Shown: positions 49,583-58,206 of the stretch, piece after piece | How the letters are laid out: every line of letters starts with the position of its first letter | Position numbering within the stretch: position 1 is the first letter of the stretch | Assembly: GCF_000241305.1 (NCBI RefSeq) | Contig: NZ_BAEH01000015.1 | Location: forward strand, 1 to 63,761 | Source of the DNA: Gordonia effusa NBRC 100432 | Lineage (GTDB): Bacteria; Actinomycetota; Actinomycetes; Mycobacteriales; Mycobacteriaceae | Direction: 5' to 3' | Length of the DNA: 63,761 nt | Translations under genes and position numbers: made by a program | Notes under the pieces: model-generated | What the model was told of the DNA's origin: nothing | What the model saw: the letters and a program-made list of their open reading frames with translations, nothing else | Databases searched by the model: none

Positions 49583-50220
49583 TGCCACGCTTACGCGAAA
49601 TCCCGCGCGCTGAAGTCACCGACGAGCGAATTCTCTTCTTCTACGATCGACTCTTCGGTCCCGACCGTGATCCGGCGGTCGATCATGGCACCGTACACGG
49701 CACTCCGGGCGATTGGTGGACCGTATTCGCGGGTTCTCCCAACGTCTTTCGACACGCCGTGGCCGGGTTCAAGGTGTACCGCGGGGTGAAACTCGACCCC
49801 CTGCTTCGCGAGCTCGGGCAGGGGCGCGCCGGTTATGCCAGGGGCAGTCAATTCGTCTACTCCCAACACTGCAAGCAGATGCGATCGCTTGGCATGGCGG
49901 AGGAGAAGATCGAAGCGCTCCCGCATTGGCAGATCAGCGACGCGTTCAACGAACTTGAGCGGGCCGTGCTGGCCTACACCGATGGACTCGTCTATGACGG
50001 CGGCCGCGTGCCAGACGCCATCTTCGACGTCCTGAAGCGTCACCTATCGGACGAAGAAATCCTCGAATTAACTTATGTGACAACGCTATACGACATGCAC
50101 GCCACCATGAGCAGGGCGTTGCGACTGGAATACGATGACCGGCCAGAGCCGATCGAAGAGGTCAAACTGGCCGACGGCGTCCAGGTTCGAGATCTATCGG
50201 CCGATCTGTCTGGCGAGTAA
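49582..50220 (+). CDS. Carboxymuconolactone decarboxylase-like protein
   Basis: 212 residues from ATG 49582 (TAATG overlap). The helical AhpD/CMD fold is seen in EILELTYVTTLYDMHATMSRAL and GSQFVYSQHCKQMRSLGM. Only one Cys lies in the active helix (HCKQM), not the CxxC of AhpD, so peroxidase activity is unlikely. Members decarboxylate gamma-carboxymuconolactone or have other ring-fission roles. Paired with a VOC protein under one operator, it may act on the product of that enzyme. Substrate unknown. Confidence 0.8.
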   Translation: MPRLREIPRAEVTDERILFFYDRLFGPDRDPAVDHGTVHGTPGDWWTVFAGSPNVFRHAVAGFKVYRGVKLDPLLRELGQGRAGYARGSQFVYSQHCKQMRSLGMAEEKIEALPHWQISDAFNELERAVLAYTDGLVYDGGRVPDAIFDVLKRHLSDEEILELTYVTTLYDMHATMSRALRLEYDDRPEPIEEVKLADGVQVRDLSADLSGE

Positions 50221-50225
50221 GTCTG

Positions 50226-50624
50226 CTATTCGGCTGAGTCAACGAGGATTTGGCGAAGTCGGTTGAGGTCGGCTGTCACCGTCGCGCAATCACGCTCGAA
50301 TTCCTCGTCGGACATATCACGCTGTCGGACGGTGAATACCACCTCCGCACCGTCGGGATGCGGCAACACCCGCACCGGATTGTGCACGGTCTCACCCGTT
50401 GGGAGCGTGACGTCGTGGTCGAACACGCCGAGGTCGTTATGCGGAACGAACCGCACGATGACAGTGCCCATCGGCGACTCGACGAGTAGCGCGTCACCGC
50501 GACGCGTTACCTCGCTCGACGCCAGACCAGCAGCCCAGTGCCGCAGATTGTCGGGGTCGGCCGCATAGTCGTATACGGATTCGGGTGATGCCGCGATGAC
50601 GACGCTGAGATGGCGACTGCGCAT
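50226..50624 (-). CDS. SRPBCC (START-like) family protein
   Basis: 132 residues from ATG 50624 (MRSRHLSVVIAASPESVYDYAADPDNLRHW, read as N-terminal strand and helix). This is the polyketide-cyclase/START pattern with a hydrophobic cavity and a C-terminal helix (CATVTADLNRLRQILVDS). Members bind lipids or act as cyclases; activity here is unknown. It follows the secreted hydrolase gene by 20 bases on the same strand and converges on the CMD gene with five bases between the stops. Confidence 0.8.
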   Translation of the reverse strand: MRSRHLSVVIAASPESVYDYAADPDNLRHWAAGLASSEVTRRGDALLVESPMGTVIVRFVPHNDLGVFDHDVTLPTGETVHNPVRVLPHPDGAEVVFTVRQRDMSDEEFERDCATVTADLNRLRQILVDSAE

Positions 50625-50644
50625 GGCGGCGAGTGTAGTTCCGA

Positions 50645-51739
50645 TCACCTCAGGCGGTCGGCCAACGCATTACGTTCCACCGCGATGAAGCTCGCGTCTT
50701 TCGGTAGCTCCCAGCGTCGACCGACGAATACGCGGTCAGCATCGCGGTGGCCACCGACTAGATGTTCCAACCACGCCATCGAAAGTCCAGCGACGGGATT
50801 GTTGGGCAAAGCGGAGTTAACCGCGAAATGAGTTCCGTTGATCGACGTCGCGATGTAGGCGGGCGCCTGAAAGATCGTCTTGTGATCGATCCAGCGCGGC
50901 CAGAGAAAATCGGGCGTGATGATGTCGAGGTTGCCGGTGATCGTCAGTGTCGGCACGGTTATCGCCAGCCCGGTCGGTGCGTTAATTCCCGTTGCCACAC
51001 TCAGCGCACCGATAATCTTCAATGCGGGGCTGAGGAGTCGAGTGTTCGGTGGAAGATAGCTGGCACCCCAGAAGGTGGCGCCGGCACCACCGGAGTGACC
51101 ACCGAGAATGGTCTTGCCGAGGTCGACCTTGCGATAGAGCGGTGAGCCCACTCGTGCGGTCTCGGTAAGCAACGCTTGGGCTCCCCACAGGTCATCGGTG
51201 GGGAACGAATTTACGAAGTTATATGGGATTGCGACGACGAACCCTCGGCTCGCCCAGAGTTCGGCGAGTTGGTCATATTGGCCAGCGTCTCCGTCGAGTC
51301 CGGGCAGCCACACGATGACTGGCGCGGGTGCCATCGTCTTCAGATCCGCCGGGTAGTAGTACATCATCCCAAACGGGGATTCCAGACCGTGCGGAAACGC
51401 GCTGGTGCAGCGCATCTTCTCGCCGTCGTTGCCGCCGGCCAGCCAGAATCCGAACTTCTGGACGACGCCGTAGACATCTTCGCCGCATGGATGCAGATTC
51501 TGGGACCGCTTGACCGCATGGGGGCCAGCCGCGGTGAACATGCGGTGGATATTTCCCTGAACTGTCTTCGGCCAGACGCCGCCTGGCCCGGTGCTATTCG
51601 GCGGAGTGTTCGGATCGGGGCTGTATCGCGACGAGGGAGCCGCATGCGCGGTCGTGGTAACTAGGACGAGCACGGCCAAGCAGGTCATTACTGCGATAGC
51701 CAGTCGGGCCGAACGGCCGCTGGCAGGTCGATATCGCAT
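50645..51739 (-). CDS. Secreted alpha/beta hydrolase
   Basis: 364 residues from ATG 51739; the frame extends upstream to 51796 but lacks signal-peptide logic. The signal peptide is RSARLAIAVMTCLAVLVLVTTTAHAAP (cleavage after AHA, about residue 33). The catalytic region is poly-ester hydrolase or cutinase-like with WLPGLDGDAG (oxyanion), GGHSGGAGA (Ser elbow), ITGNLDIITP (Asp) and SINGTHFAVNS (His). The mature enzyme has three Cys (HPCGED, MRCTS). It could act on esters outside the cell. A TetR operator region lies upstream; the SRPBCC gene follows. Confidence 0.82.
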   Translation of the reverse strand: MRYRPASGRSARLAIAVMTCLAVLVLVTTTAHAAPSSRYSPDPNTPPNSTGPGGVWPKTVQGNIHRMFTAAGPHAVKRSQNLHPCGEDVYGVVQKFGFWLAGGNDGEKMRCTSAFPHGLESPFGMMYYYPADLKTMAPAPVIVWLPGLDGDAGQYDQLAELWASRGFVVAIPYNFVNSFPTDDLWGAQALLTETARVGSPLYRKVDLGKTILGGHSGGAGATFWGASYLPPNTRLLSPALKIIGALSVATGINAPTGLAITVPTLTITGNLDIITPDFLWPRWIDHKTIFQAPAYIATSINGTHFAVNSALPNNPVAGLSMAWLEHLVGGHRDADRVFVGRRWELPKDASFIAVERNALADRLR

Positions 51740-51842
51740 CTCGCGACTCCATCCAATTGTTGAACATCTGTGTCTAACTAAAGGGTGAAGGTACAACCTC
51801 GATGAACCTCGCGGAGCTTTTTGAACAATAATGTCCGGAATC

Positions 51843-51871
51843 TTGAATAGTTAGACACGCATGTCTAATAT
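51843..51871 (+). promoter_or_regulatory. Promoter containing a nested TetR-type palindrome
   Basis: TTGAAT (51843-51848), a 17-base spacer and TAATAT (51866-51871) enclose the perfect palindrome TTAGACA-CGCA-TGTCTAA (51851-51868). A half site TGTCTAA lies at 51771-51777 next to the divergent hydrolase start. The regulator at 52023 probably binds here to control both directions. Confidence 0.65.
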
Positions 51872-51918
51872 TGTGGAAGTCCGATGCACCATCGGGGGGC
51901 GGACATCTCACCGGTTTC

Positions 51919-51962
51919 GCGACACCGGCGGCGTCACTCCCCAGCGTCACCGCCGGTGTCGC
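51919..51962. repeat. 13-bp-arm hairpin in the tetR leader
   Basis: GCGACACCGGCGG (51919-51931) pairs perfectly with CCGCCGGTGTCGC (51950-51962) across an 18-base loop that contains GCGTCAC/GCGTCAC direct repeats. It lies between the promoter and the TetR start. It may be an attenuator or an imported palindrome; no T-run follows. Confidence 0.6.
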
Positions 51963-52022
51963 GGGATCTGCTGCACTGCCTATCTATGCGATTAGTCATC
52001 GGAGCGACTACGTTGACACAGC

Positions 52023-52646
52023 GTGGCGTCTGAAAAAAAGCAACGGACATACGGCGGAATCGCTGTCGAAGATCGTCGGGATCATCGTCGTACGCTGCTC
52101 ATCGATGCGGGTCTGGCAGTGTTTTCCGCCGAGGGATTCGGCAAGACCTCGGTGTCGTCGATCTGTTCGCATGCCAAGCTGGCCAGAGCGCATTTCTATC
52201 AAGAGTTCGCCGACCGGGAAGAGTTGTTGGTCGCGGTCTATGAGCGTGTGCAGACGCAGGGTCGGGCCGCGGTTGTCGAGGCGTTGGCTGGCCTTGATGG
52301 CGCGGATATGGAGACAGTGGCGAGGGCTGCCTTCACGGCCTATATCGGCTATGTGGGTGAGGACAGACGTCGAGCCGCGATCTCATTCGTCGCCGTGGTT
52401 GGCGTCAGCGAGGCGATGGAGAAACGGCGGCTGGCCGATCGCAAGGTGTGGCGCGATCTCATTCAGGCCCAGATGACGCGCAGCCTGGGGCCGGACTACC
52501 AACCGCGTGGTGGCTGGGCGGTGGCAACCACCGGCGTCGTCGGGGCATTGAGCGCGATGATGGAACAGTGGACTCAATCGAAGCGGTTCGGTCGACCCGA
52601 GGACTTCTGCGACGTTCTGGTCCAATTTGTATTGGCACTCGTCTAG
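52023..52646 (+). CDS. TetR family regulator
   Basis: 207 residues from GTG 52023. HTH: RRTLLIDAGLAVFSAEGFGKTSVSSICSHAKLARAHFYQEFADREELLVAVYE, seen as helices 1-4 with the YxxF recognition turn. The C-terminal ligand domain is Ala/Trp-rich (GGWAVATTGVVGALSAMMEQW). No good RBS precedes the start, and TTGACA at 52014-52019 overlaps the start area, so the start is uncertain. It probably binds the palindrome at 51851-51868, controlling itself, the secreted hydrolase and perhaps the dienelactone hydrolase 42 bases downstream. Confidence 0.85.
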   Translation: MASEKKQRTYGGIAVEDRRDHRRTLLIDAGLAVFSAEGFGKTSVSSICSHAKLARAHFYQEFADREELLVAVYERVQTQGRAAVVEALAGLDGADMETVARAAFTAYIGYVGEDRRRAAISFVAVVGVSEAMEKRRLADRKVWRDLIQAQMTRSLGPDYQPRGGWAVATTGVVGALSAMMEQWTQSKRFGRPEDFCDVLVQFVLALV

Positions 52647-52688
52647 TCGGCTATTGCACACCCCCACCCCGTCTGAGACAGTGGTCAC

Positions 52689-53378
52689 ATGGCTGATATC
52701 GAACTTTCCACCGCCGACGGCCCCATCAAGGCGGTTCTGGAAACTCCTCAAACACCGGGACCGTGGGGAGGCATCGTCCTCATTCACGACATCCTGGGCG
52801 TCGGCGTAGATGCCGAAAACAATGCCCGAATGCTCGCCGAAAAGGGCTACCTGGCGCTTGCCCCCAATCTGTTCTCGCGCGGTCGAGTCCGCTGCATACC
52901 CGACATCATGCGATCGCTGCTTCTCGGCAAGGGCGGTCGTGCGGTGCGGGATATCCTCGCCGCTCGGGATTACCTTCTCGCGCAAGAGAATTGCAACGGC
53001 AAAGTTGCCGTCGTGGGCTTCTGCATGGGCGGTGGTTTCGCATTGTTGGCTTCGCCGCAGGGGTTCGACGCATCTGCGCCGTTCTACCCATCGACACTGG
53101 CTAGCTACGACAAGATCCTCAAGGGTGCCTGCCCCGTCGTCGCAAGTTTCGGCCAGCTCGACCCGGCGAATATCGGTTCACACAAGCGGCTGGAGAACGC
53201 GCTCGACAAGCATGGCATCGATCACGACATCAAAACCTATGCCGGTGCGACGCATTCGTTCGCCAACGTGACTCCGGTCGAGCCGCTGATCCGAGTGACC
53301 GGACTTGGCTACAACGCCGAGGCTACCGACGACGCGTGGAGTCGCATCTTCGCGTTCTTCGACGCCCACATGGCCTAA
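52689..53378 (+). CDS. Dienelactone hydrolase family protein
   Basis: 229 residues. The DLH signature is clear: nucleophile Cys in GFCMGGG (about residue 112), IHDILGVG near the oxyanion strand, Asp in FGQLDPANIG, and His in GATHSFAN. DLH turns dienelactone into maleylacetate in catechol breakdown; others hydrolyse esters. The start ATG 52689 lies 42 bases after the TetR gene. Neighbouring VOC, CMD and hydrolase genes suggest an aromatic or lactone catabolic set, though no complete pathway is present. Confidence 0.88.
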   Translation: MADIELSTADGPIKAVLETPQTPGPWGGIVLIHDILGVGVDAENNARMLAEKGYLALAPNLFSRGRVRCIPDIMRSLLLGKGGRAVRDILAARDYLLAQENCNGKVAVVGFCMGGGFALLASPQGFDASAPFYPSTLASYDKILKGACPVVASFGQLDPANIGSHKRLENALDKHGIDHDIKTYAGATHSFANVTPVEPLIRVTGLGYNAEATDDAWSRIFAFFDAHMA

Positions 53379-53402
53379 CCCAATTCGTCAGATCTTGAAG
53401 GG

Positions 53403-54998
53403 CTACGAGCTGGTGCGTTCCGCGCGCAGTTCGTGGCCTTTCGACGTTAGGCAACGGCCACTGTTCAGATCCCACTGCCAGCCGTGCAGATTACAGGTCA
53501 GCTTCTCGCCCTCGATGACGCCGAATTTCGACAGGTCAGCTTTGAGGTGCGGGCAACGACGCTGAAGTGTCCAGCCGTCCTTCTCGATCGACGCCGAGTC
53601 GTCGTGCGCTTCGGAGAACCAGCCGTCGGCATAGGCGATGCGCTCGTCGGTGAGGCATTTGAAGAAGGTGTAGAGGTATTCGTTGTAGCCGCCGATGCGC
53701 CACGTGGTGAACCGGGTCGATAGGAAGATGGTGTTGACCCAGTCGGGTTCGTCGTCGCGGAGTACCGTGCGAACCAGCTCGGGAGCGATCCGGAAGCCGT
53801 AGCGGTATTTGCCGTCGCCGTCTTTCGGTTCGCGCACAACGCGATTCGGGAAATCGAGGACTACGACCTCGGCGTCGGGGTCATCCTTGCCGCCCAGCAC
53901 TATGCCGACCGGATAGCCGATACCGTCGCAGATCAGGTCGGACTGCTTCATTATTGGCTCGAATTTGGCACGCAGCGGTTCTAGCAGTGGTTCGCCCTGC
54001 GCGGGAGCCCAGGTGGCCTTGTCCGCAGCGATAATCGGCGCGAACTTCTCGGCCATCCGGGCGAGATAGGCGCCCTTGTCCTTCCAGATCTCGTCCGGCG
54101 GGAACGGGTGGGACAACTCGTTGAGCGTCGAGCCGGTGAGATCGACGGTTGAACCGGAGATCATCATGAGCCCGCGATGCTTCTCGCCGTCGTCCGTGCC
54201 GTGAATCTTCATCTGCTCCAGGAAGGTTTCCTGGTCCGGGAAGATCGACGTTTCGTCGGGCTTGCCGTCGGCGTCGGGAATGTCGTTGAGCGAGAACAGC
54301 TCCGGGTCGAGGAACATCGGCGGACCAGCCGACGGGACAACCCACGTCGCGCCGACCTGCTCGATATACGAACGAGCACGGTCCATCCCGCGCTGTCGCT
54401 TCTGCGCGGCGAAATTGGCCTTCGAGCGGCGCGGAATGTCGTAGACCATCGGGTACCAGATGGCACCGGAGTACTGAAGCAGATGAATGTCGATGTGGCC
54501 GAAGGATTCTTCGATGACGTCGAGGTCGACCGGCCGGGCATCGTTCATGTTGAAACAGACGGTCTCGCCGTCGGAGACGATCAGGCCGCTGTCGCCGATC
54601 GGGCCGTCGGCCGGTGCGCGCAGCGCGATGATCATCACATCGAGCGAACCTTTGTCATTGCTGACCGTGGTCTTCACCGAATCCTCGGTCTCCACGAACT
54701 TGTGGAATCCGAGCTTTTCCAGTTCGCGTTTGAGGTCGGGAACGGGATAGTCGGGGAGCAGAACCGTCGCGTTCTTGTTGACGTGTTCGGTCAGATTCTT
54801 GGCGTCGAAGTGATCGCGATGCAGATGCGAGACGTAGAGGTAGTCGCAGTCGCCAAGAGCGTCCCAATCGAGCTCGGTGTTATCCGGGAACGGCACCCAC
54901 GAGGCGAAGTAGGTGGGATTGACCCAGGGGTCGCAGAGAATGGACCCCGCTGCGGTCTGGATATGAAACCCCGCGTGTCCGACGCTGGTGATCTGCAA
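53403..54998 (-). CDS. Metallo-beta-lactamase fold fused to a Rieske domain
   Basis: 531 residues from TTG 54998 with GGAAGG upstream. The N-terminal part (about 1-270) is an UlaG-like metal hydrolase: GHAGFHI, then HLHRDHFD (about 58-65) with the HxHxDH zinc/iron site, and a His in the later strand. The C-terminal part (about 440-531) is a Rieske [2Fe-2S] domain: CPHLKADLSKFGVIEGEKLTCNLHGW, with Cys-x-His and Cys-x2-His ligands. The combination recalls CMP-Neu5Ac hydroxylase, in which a Rieske domain feeds electrons to a metal site. The substrate is unknown. Ends 24 bases from the convergent DLH gene. Confidence 0.85.
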   Translation of the reverse strand: MQITSVGHAGFHIQTAAGSILCDPWVNPTYFASWVPFPDNTELDWDALGDCDYLYVSHLHRDHFDAKNLTEHVNKNATVLLPDYPVPDLKRELEKLGFHKFVETEDSVKTTVSNDKGSLDVMIIALRAPADGPIGDSGLIVSDGETVCFNMNDARPVDLDVIEESFGHIDIHLLQYSGAIWYPMVYDIPRRSKANFAAQKRQRGMDRARSYIEQVGATWVVPSAGPPMFLDPELFSLNDIPDADGKPDETSIFPDQETFLEQMKIHGTDDGEKHRGLMMISGSTVDLTGSTLNELSHPFPPDEIWKDKGAYLARMAEKFAPIIAADKATWAPAQGEPLLEPLRAKFEPIMKQSDLICDGIGYPVGIVLGGKDDPDAEVVVLDFPNRVVREPKDGDGKYRYGFRIAPELVRTVLRDDEPDWVNTIFLSTRFTTWRIGGYNEYLYTFFKCLTDERIAYADGWFSEAHDDSASIEKDGWTLQRRCPHLKADLSKFGVIEGEKLTCNLHGWQWDLNSGRCLTSKGHELRAERTSS

Positions 54999-55070
54999 CT
55001 CTCGGCCTTCCTGATCGGGCTGTGAACCGCCTACCAGGGTACGGCTTGGCCTCGGGCTAAGCTCGTGCGC

Positions 55071-55853
55071 ATGGAACCCGTCTACGACACGGTCATCGGC
55101 GTTGCCCGCACTCTATGGCTCGCCCAGGGCGTCAAGTTCAAGATTTCCGGCGTTGAGCATGTGCCCGCCGACGGCCCCGGCGTCATCGCGATCAATCACA
55201 CCGGCTATCTCGACTTCACTCTCGCTGGAATCCCCGCATTCCTGCAGGGCAAGCGCAAGGTCCGCTTCATGGCGAAGAAAGAGGTGTTCGACAACAATCT
55301 CTCCGGCCCGATCATGCGCTCGTTGCGGCATATTCCGGTCGATCGGAGTGCTGGTGCGGAGAGTTACAAGTCCGCCGTCGAATACTTGAAGAAAGGCGAA
55401 TTCGTCGGCGTCTATCCGGAAGCCACGATCAGCCGTAGTTTCGAAATCAAAGGCTTCAAGTCCGGTGCCGCGCGGATGGCACTGGAGTCGGGCGCACCGA
55501 TCATCCCGACGGTGATCTGGGGCGCCCAGCGCATCTGGACCAAAGGCCACCCCAAAAAGCTTGGGCGACATGGCTACAAGGTGATGATCGGCGTCGCCGA
55601 TCCCATCGAGCCCATTGGGACCGCGGAGCAGATCACCGAAAAACTTCACGATGTTATGACTGCCAAGCTGCATGAACTGCAGGACCAATACGTCGAGTTA
55701 TACGGTCCGTACCCCGAAGGCGAATTCTGGGTGCCCGCACGGCTGGGCGGCGGTGCGCCGACGCTGGCCGAGGCCAACGCGATGGACGAGGCCGAGCAGG
55801 CCGAGAAAGCAGCCAAGCGAGCCGAACGCAAAGCGTCGGGCGAGGATAAGTAG
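55071..55853 (+). CDS. 1-acylglycerol-3-phosphate acyltransferase-like (PlsC) 1
   Basis: 260 residues from ATG 55071. The acyltransferase block NHTGYLDF (NHX4D motif) lies at about 43-50, and VYPEATISRSFEIKGFKSG is the glycerophosphate-binding block (normally EGTRS; here PEATISRS). GAPIIPTVIWGAQRIW follows. It probably acylates a lysolipid or glycolipid at the membrane, although no helix is seen. A charged Ala/Lys/Glu tail ends it. The next gene is a close paralogue; by memory the pair matches Rv3814c-Rv3816c. Confidence 0.85.
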   Translation: MEPVYDTVIGVARTLWLAQGVKFKISGVEHVPADGPGVIAINHTGYLDFTLAGIPAFLQGKRKVRFMAKKEVFDNNLSGPIMRSLRHIPVDRSAGAESYKSAVEYLKKGEFVGVYPEATISRSFEIKGFKSGAARMALESGAPIIPTVIWGAQRIWTKGHPKKLGRHGYKVMIGVADPIEPIGTAEQITEKLHDVMTAKLHELQDQYVELYGPYPEGEFWVPARLGGGAPTLAEANAMDEAEQAEKAAKRAERKASGEDK

Positions 55854-55860
55854 GTCGCAG

Positions 55861-56634
55861 ATGGAACCGGTGTACCGAGTCCTCGAAGGAATTGCCGGCA
55901 CGCTCGTGCGGGTACAGGGGGTTCGGCGCACCTATGTTGGCCTGGAAAACATCCCGCCGCTGCCCGGTGGCGCGGTACTCGCAGTCAACCACACCGGCTA
56001 CTTCGACTTCTTGACGATGGCGCTCGGCGTCTACCGCGCTGGGCGTCGGACGCGCTTCCTCATCAAGTCCGAGGTGATGGACATCGCGATCATGCGTTTT
56101 CTTGTCAACCACACCGGTACGGTTCCGGTTGATCGTTCGGCGGGCCATGACGCCTACGAACGTGCTGTCGCCGCGCTGCGCAACGGCGAATTGGTGGCGG
56201 TATATCCCGAGGCAACGATCAGTCGGAGTTTCGAACTTAAGGAATTCAAGTCCGGCGCGGTCCGGATGGCGATGGAGGCCGGTGTGCCGGTCATTCCGAC
56301 GATCGTCTGGGGTGCCCAGCGGCAGTGGACCAAAGGCGGACCCCGAAAGATGGGCCGCGCGCGCATTCCGGTCGCCGTTCGATTCGGGACACCGATCACT
56401 ATTCCCCTCGACGGCGACCCGGAAGTCGCGACCGAAGCGCTGCGCGAGACGATGACGGAGATTTTGCACGAGGTGCAGGATGGCTACGGTCCTCATCCAG
56501 CAGGTGAATTCTGGGTGCCCGCGCGGCTGGGTGGCAGCGCCCCGACGCCGGCGGCGGCCAAGGTTATCGAAGATGCCGAAGCGGCGGAAAAGGCAGCCGC
56601 ACGCGCGGCGAAACGGGAAGGCAAATCTCGGTGA
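55861..56634 (+). CDS. 1-acylglycerol-3-phosphate acyltransferase-like (PlsC) 2
   Basis: 257 residues from ATG 55861, 7 bases after the first copy. It shares MEPVY, NHTGYFDF, VPVDRSAGHDAYERAV, YPEATISRSFELKEFKSG and FWVPARLGG with the first copy, so the two arose by tandem duplication. Motif and fold are those of the PlsC family. The tail is again Ala/Glu/Lys-rich. The HAD gene overlaps its stop by 4 bases. The two may act on different acyl acceptors in phospholipid or mycolate-linked lipid synthesis; the acceptor is unknown. Confidence 0.85.
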   Translation: MEPVYRVLEGIAGTLVRVQGVRRTYVGLENIPPLPGGAVLAVNHTGYFDFLTMALGVYRAGRRTRFLIKSEVMDIAIMRFLVNHTGTVPVDRSAGHDAYERAVAALRNGELVAVYPEATISRSFELKEFKSGAVRMAMEAGVPVIPTIVWGAQRQWTKGGPRKMGRARIPVAVRFGTPITIPLDGDPEVATEALRETMTEILHEVQDGYGPHPAGEFWVPARLGGSAPTPAAAKVIEDAEAAEKAAARAAKREGKSR

Positions 56635-57488
56635 GTTCGGTTGTCACGGGCCAGTTCGGCCCGCCCACTCTCATCGCCTCCGACGTCGACGGGACTCTGA
56701 TCGACGACGCGAATGTCGTGACCGCGACTACTCAGGCGGTGCTGCGCCGGGCGCGAGCGGCCGGAGCCGAAGTGGTGCTGGCGACCGGGCGGCCGCCGCG
56801 CTGGATCGGCGAGGTGACCGACCAGTTCGACGTCGATGACGCGGGGCCTCCGGTTGTTCGGTACGCCGTCTGCGCCAACGGCGCGATCGTCTACGACGTC
56901 GAAGCTGATCGAGTGCTGTCGTCGGCGACGTTGGAGCCGGCGGTATTGGCGAAGCTGGGTGCGCTCGCCGTCGAACTGGTGCCTGGCGCTGGCTTGGCGG
57001 CCGAACGCGCGGGCGAATCGGCGTATGACGCCGCGACGCCGCCATTCGTCGCGTCCGCCGGGTACCGGCACGCATGGCTCAATCCCGACCACATCATCGT
57101 CGACGATCACGAGGTTTACGACGCACCGTCGGTGAAACTCCTTGTGCGCCAATCAGAAATGCCCAGTAGTGAGATCGCGGCACGGTTGGCGCCGGCGGTC
57201 TCCGACCTTGCCGAGGTGACGTTCTCCACCGACAACGGGCTCGTCGAATTGTCTGTTCCCGCAACGCATAAGGCCGCTGGATTGGAGAAGCTGGCGCGGC
57301 TGGCCAACCTGCCGACCGACGCTGTGATCGCCTTCGGCGACATGCCGAACGACGTCGAGATGCTGCGTTGGGCGACGCACGGTGTCGCCATGGGGCATGG
57401 GCACGCGGCGGCATTGGCGGCGGCGGACGAGGTGACCGGTACGAATGTGGCCGACGGCGTCGCGCAGGTGTTACGGCGCTGGTTCTAG
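56631..57488 (+). CDS. HAD-superfamily Cof-type phosphatase
   Basis: 285 residues from GTG 56631 (GTGA overlap with the acyltransferase). HAD motif I is ASDVDGTLIDD (DxDGT), motif II ATGRPPRW, motif III the Lys in THKAAGLEKLA, and motif IV FGDMPNDVEML. A C2-type cap (Cof subfamily) lies between about 95 and 200. It dephosphorylates small phosphoesters such as sugar or lipid head-group phosphates. By memory this is Rv3813c, also next to the acyltransferases, so phosphatidate or a related lipid phosphate is a reasonable guess. Confidence 0.88.
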   Translation: MSSVVTGQFGPPTLIASDVDGTLIDDANVVTATTQAVLRRARAAGAEVVLATGRPPRWIGEVTDQFDVDDAGPPVVRYAVCANGAIVYDVEADRVLSSATLEPAVLAKLGALAVELVPGAGLAAERAGESAYDAATPPFVASAGYRHAWLNPDHIIVDDHEVYDAPSVKLLVRQSEMPSSEIAARLAPAVSDLAEVTFSTDNGLVELSVPATHKAAGLEKLARLANLPTDAVIAFGDMPNDVEMLRWATHGVAMGHGHAAALAAADEVTGTNVADGVAQVLRRWF

Positions 57489-58103
57489 GCGCATCGCGCG
57501 GTAGACCCGTTGCCCGATAAATGCGCCGAGGGTGTCGGGGGTCCATCGATCGTCAGCGAGTAGCGCGCGTACCGCTCCTTCGCTTGCCGAGACCCAAAGT
57601 TCAACCAGCGCGGGAAGTTTCAGCTCGGCATCGTCGACGCCCCAGGCCCGCAACGTCGGGCGGAGGAGTTCGGTGCACCGTTCCAGTGCGGCCTGGCGTC
57701 CGCGTCCGAAGTAGGTGGCGACGGCCGGATCGGGGTTGCCGTAGAGCAACCGCCAGCCGTCGGGACGCGCGTCCACGGTGTGCAGCAGGGCGCGGAATCC
57801 TTCGACGAAGACCGACTCGTCGGCGTCGACCGCACGCGCTTGCAGCACTTCGGTGAGGCTGGACCAGAGCATCGCCTCTTCGTTGCGGACCAACTCGGCG
57901 ATCAACTCCACTCGACTGGTGAAGCAGCCATAGACCACCGGGCGGGTGACGTCGATCCGTTCGGCCACCGAGGCAATGGTGACCGCGGCAACGCCCTCGG
58001 CGACTGCGATCTGAAGGGCGGCGTCGAGAATCTGCGGTCGACGCCGCTCAGGCCCAAGATGCTCGGCGCGCTGCCTTGTACGCGTGGTGGGCTCTGCGGT
58101 CAT
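57471..58103 (-). CDS. TetR family regulator
   Basis: 210 residues from ATG 58103. HTH: RRPQILDAALQIAVAEGVAAVTIASVAERIDVTRPVVYGCFTSRVELIAELV, with helix 3 at IDVTRPVVYGCF. The C-terminal part has GRGRQAALERCTELLRP and LVELWVSASEGAVRALL. Its stop overlaps the convergent HAD gene by 18 bases. Two CTAC-N6-GTAG palindromes lie in the divergent spacer towards the acyl-CoA dehydrogenase, which it very likely represses. Fatty acyl-CoA ligands are typical for such pairs. Confidence 0.88.
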   Translation of the reverse strand: MTAEPTTRTRQRAEHLGPERRRPQILDAALQIAVAEGVAAVTIASVAERIDVTRPVVYGCFTSRVELIAELVRNEEAMLWSSLTEVLQARAVDADESVFVEGFRALLHTVDARPDGWRLLYGNPDPAVATYFGRGRQAALERCTELLRPTLRAWGVDDAELKLPALVELWVSASEGAVRALLADDRWTPDTLGAFIGQRVYRAMRLEPAP

Positions 58104-58116
58104 GGAGACACAGTAC

Positions 58117-58153
58117 CTACGTGCGTGTAGATATTTTTCCTACACATGTGTAG
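58117..58153. promoter_or_regulatory. Twin TetR operators between regulator and acyl-CoA dehydrogenase
   Basis: CTACGTGCGTGTAG (58117-58130, imperfect) and CTACACATGTGTAG (58140-58153, perfect) are 14-base dyads with starts 23 bp apart, about two helical turns. They lie 14 bases upstream of the TetR start and 54 bases before the dehydrogenase. Confidence 0.65.
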
Positions 58154-58206
58154 ATTTCTGCGCGTAGGGCGCGCGTACGCGCAGCCGGCCGAAAAAGGGG
58201 AATCCT

